Assembly (NCBI RefSeq): GCF_018881545.1
Contig: NZ_JACVQD010000001.1
Span: forward strand, 586,039 to 650,038
DNA from: Polynucleobacter alcilacus
GTDB lineage: Bacteria; Pseudomonadota; Gammaproteobacteria; Burkholderiales; Burkholderiaceae
DNA: 64,000 nucleotides
Reading direction: 5' to 3'
Under the pieces are notes generated by a model, which worked only from the letters and a program-made list of their open reading frames with translations, made no database searches and had not been told where the DNA came from. This document shows, piece by piece, positions 62,485 to 64,000 of this stretch (position 1 is its first letter; every line of letters starts with the position of its first letter). Both the position numbers and the translations under genes were made by a program.

Positions 62485-63315
62485 CTAAGTTCGCCTAACC
62501 CGCATCGTCTCAAAAAGACAAACTGCTGCTGCTGTTGAAACATTGAGTGATTCAACTCGTGGGTCAATTGGAATAGAGACTCCCTTTGCCTGAGCCGTGA
62601 GGTCTTCAGAAATTCCCTGACCCTCACTGCCCATCACCCAGGCGACTGGATGCTGTAAGATCTTTTTCAAGTCAAAAAGATTCTGCTCTGCATCCGCAGT
62701 GGCCGCTAGTAATGGTGCGGTAACTGCACTTAATACTTGTTGATTGGACCAGCCTTCATATAAATCGAGCAAACGGTGAGCCCCCATGCCAGCGCGCAAT
62801 ACTTTAGTGGACCACAAATGGGCACATCCGGATAAAGCGATTACCTGTGTAAAACCTGCTGCAGCAGCTGTACGCAAAATAGACCCGACATTACCAGCAT
62901 CTTGTATGCGGTCTAAGACCACTAGATCCCCCGCCAAAGTTCCAATAGATTGAGATGGGGCTAAACAGGTCTTTGGAAGATCTAAAAGACCGGCAATGTG
63001 GGGTGCATTCACCAATTCACTCAGCAAATCCCAGAGGGCGCCATCCAATTGAAAAACCTTAGTATCAGGGCAAATCTCTAAATGGGAATAGACTGCTTCT
63101 GCTATTTCCGAATTCTTTAAACCCACCTCTGAAGTAACTAGCATTTTTAAGGCAGAATCTCCTACCCAAGTTTGCACTAAATGGATTCCTTCTAACAAGG
63201 CTTGTCCACTTGTCATCCGAGCTTTTTGCCCTCTTGATCCCGTCGCTTGCAATAGCCGAATCTCTTTAAAAAGCGGGTTGTCCTTGGAGGTAATCAGATC
63301 AAAATTCATTGGCAT
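62485..63315 (-). CDS. TrmH/SpoU family RNA 2'-O-methyltransferase
   Basis: A 276-residue SPOUT methyltransferase. An N-terminal substrate-binding domain (NPLFKEIRLLQATGSRGQKARM) precedes the SpoU knot with motifs LDRIQDAGNVGSILRTAAAAG, VAWVMGSEGQG and IPIDPRVESLNVSTAAAVCLFE. The target (23S rRNA or tRNA) is not predictable; similar genes are annotated as RNA methyltransferases of the RlmB group. It begins directly after the rnhB stop (ATG 63315, or ATG 63309 two codons later). Confidence 0.9.
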   Translation of the reverse strand: MPMNFDLITSKDNPLFKEIRLLQATGSRGQKARMTSGQALLEGIHLVQTWVGDSALKMLVTSEVGLKNSEIAEAVYSHLEICPDTKVFQLDGALWDLLSELVNAPHIAGLLDLPKTCLAPSQSIGTLAGDLVVLDRIQDAGNVGSILRTAAAAGFTQVIALSGCAHLWSTKVLRAGMGAHRLLDLYEGWSNQQVLSAVTAPLLAATADAEQNLFDLKKILQHPVAWVMGSEGQGISEDLTAQAKGVSIPIDPRVESLNVSTAAAVCLFETMRVRRT

Positions 63316-63909
63316 CTAACTTGTTATGTTTTCCAGTACTTTTCTGACTGGAGAAAAGCTTCTGCGATGCTCGTCACACGCACCAAACTCTTTTAGTGCT
63401 GCAAAATGTGCTTCAGTTGGATAACCCATATGCTGAGCAAAGCCATATTGCGGATGACGCGCATGCAAGAGTTGCATCTGACGGTCGCGAGTGACCTTAG
63501 CCAAAATCGATGCAGCGGAAATCGCCGGCTCTTTAGTATCGCCCTTAATAATCGCCTCGGCGGCAATGGGTAGCTCAGGGCAGCGGTTGCCATCAATCAA
63601 TGCTTTATCTGGCCATGCACCTAAACGACTAGCTAAATCTTCAATCGCACGACGCATAGCCAACATGGTTGCTTGCAAAATATTGATATCGTCGATCTCT
63701 GCAGGACTCGCTTCTCCAACACCCCAGGCCTTAGCCTTCACCATAATCTGCTCATACAAATACTCGCGACGAGCAGCAGATAATTTCTTAGAATCCTTTA
63801 ATCCTTCAATGGGGTTTTCTGGATCCAGCACGACTGCACCAGCAACCACAGAACCCACTAGCGGGCCACGTCCTGCCTCATCGACTCCACAGATCCAAAT
63901 GAGACTCAT
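63316..63909 (-). CDS. rnhB: Ribonuclease HII
   Basis: A 197-residue nuclease cutting RNA in RNA-DNA hybrids, including single misincorporated ribonucleotides. [12 protein letters not shown] at the N-terminus carries the first two catalytic acids; [10 protein letters not shown] and [11 protein letters not shown] with the later [14 protein letters not shown] follow. Its ATG overlaps the stop of the upstream gene (ATGA), and it is followed without a gap by the TrmH-family gene. Confidence 0.95.
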   Translation of the reverse strand: MSLIWICGVDEAGRGPLVGSVVAGAVVLDPENPIEGLKDSKKLSAARREYLYEQIMVKAKAWGVGEASPAEIDDINILQATMLAMRRAIEDLASRLGAWPDKALIDGNRCPELPIAAEAIIKGDTKEPAISAASILAKVTRDRQMQLLHARHPQYGFAQHMGYPTEAHFAALKEFGACDEHRRSFSPVRKVLENITS

Positions 63910-64000
63910 GCGCCTGCTCTCTTCTGGCGGCTATTAGTAATTGTTTGCACAACGGCTTGCGCCACTAACAAACCTGTCGGTCGACGCAGCGTTTCATGCA
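63906..64000 (-). CDS. lpxB: Lipid-A-disaccharide synthase, C-terminal end (partial)
   Basis: The last 30 codons of a leftward gene that enters from the right edge: [20 protein letters not shown] followed by [10 protein letters not shown] and a TGA overlapping the rnhB start. The HETLRR...AAQAV-type ending and the position directly before rnhB match lpxB in Burkholderiales, an enzyme of lipid A synthesis. Only this fragment can be seen, so the call rests mainly on context. Confidence 0.65.
   Translation of the reverse strand, partial: HETLRRPTGLLVAQAVVQTITNSRQKRAGA

Noticed and set aside
62465-62501. Inverted repeat GGGTTAG/CTAACCC between ppsR and the TrmH-family gene as terminator
   Set aside because: It overlaps both gene ends, has a long loop and lacks a T tract on either strand.

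Overview
The window looks like chromosomal DNA of a betaproteobacterium of the Burkholderiales. Polynucleobacter or a close freshwater relative is my best guess. The basis is moderate GC content judged by eye, tightly packed genes, and the content: lpxB-rnhB-TrmH family, ppsA/ppsR, guaB-guaA with ratA-rnfH and smpB, a QueE of the Burkholderia type, and a Cys-type formate dehydrogenase with DUF3305/DUF3306 accessory genes. This is inference from gene content; no search was run. I found no tRNA, rRNA, CRISPR array, insertion sequence, prophage or attachment site. No gene-free stretch exceeds 300 bases; the longest (9626-9907) appears to be the promoter and leader of a cold-shock gene.

Left part (1-10200): a truncated lactate dehydrogenase-like gene, a DUF4239 membrane protein with an odd start, and a cytochrome b561 unit behind a good Fur box. 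Next comes a peroxide/redox block. oxyR and an ene-reductase are read leftward. A rubrerythrin, a separate rubredoxin and a rubredoxin reductase are read rightward. After that come a PuuD-like membrane protein, an HMG-CoA lyase, a 3-hydroxybutyrate dehydrogenase and a cold-shock protein.

Catabolic part (10200-26150): a three-subunit molybdenum hydroxylase with a CoxG-like protein faces a TetR regulator. The regulator is followed by a VOC protein, a 2,6-dihydroxypyridine-hydroxylase-like flavin monooxygenase and a complete branched-chain-type ABC transporter. Two class III CoA-transferases and an unusual acyl-CoA dehydrogenase follow. Read together, these could take up, hydroxylate and open a N-heteroaromatic compound and pass the product through CoA chemistry. 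This is the most interesting candidate system in the window.

Central part (26150-43440): a cardiolipin synthase/EEP/BFD operon, a tungstate-type ABC transporter lacking its binding protein, and a roughly 10-kb formate dehydrogenase locus. That locus encodes catalytic, Fe-S and cytochrome subunits, a small lipoprotein, a small Tat protein, a TorD chaperone, a 696-residue poly-ferredoxin, DUF3306, DUF3305 and the Fe-S carrier Mrp. Divergent copZ and copA follow.

Right part (43440-64000): an envelope glycosylation/lipid operon (ArnT-like transferase, flippase-like protein, family 9 glycosyltransferase, PAP2 phosphatase, rlmJ), then a leftward tRNA-modification operon (queE, queD, tadA, ldcA and neighbours). 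The window ends with purine synthesis (guaB, guaA), ratA-rnfH/smpB, ppsA/ppsR, a TrmH-family methyltransferase, rnhB and the tail of lpxB.
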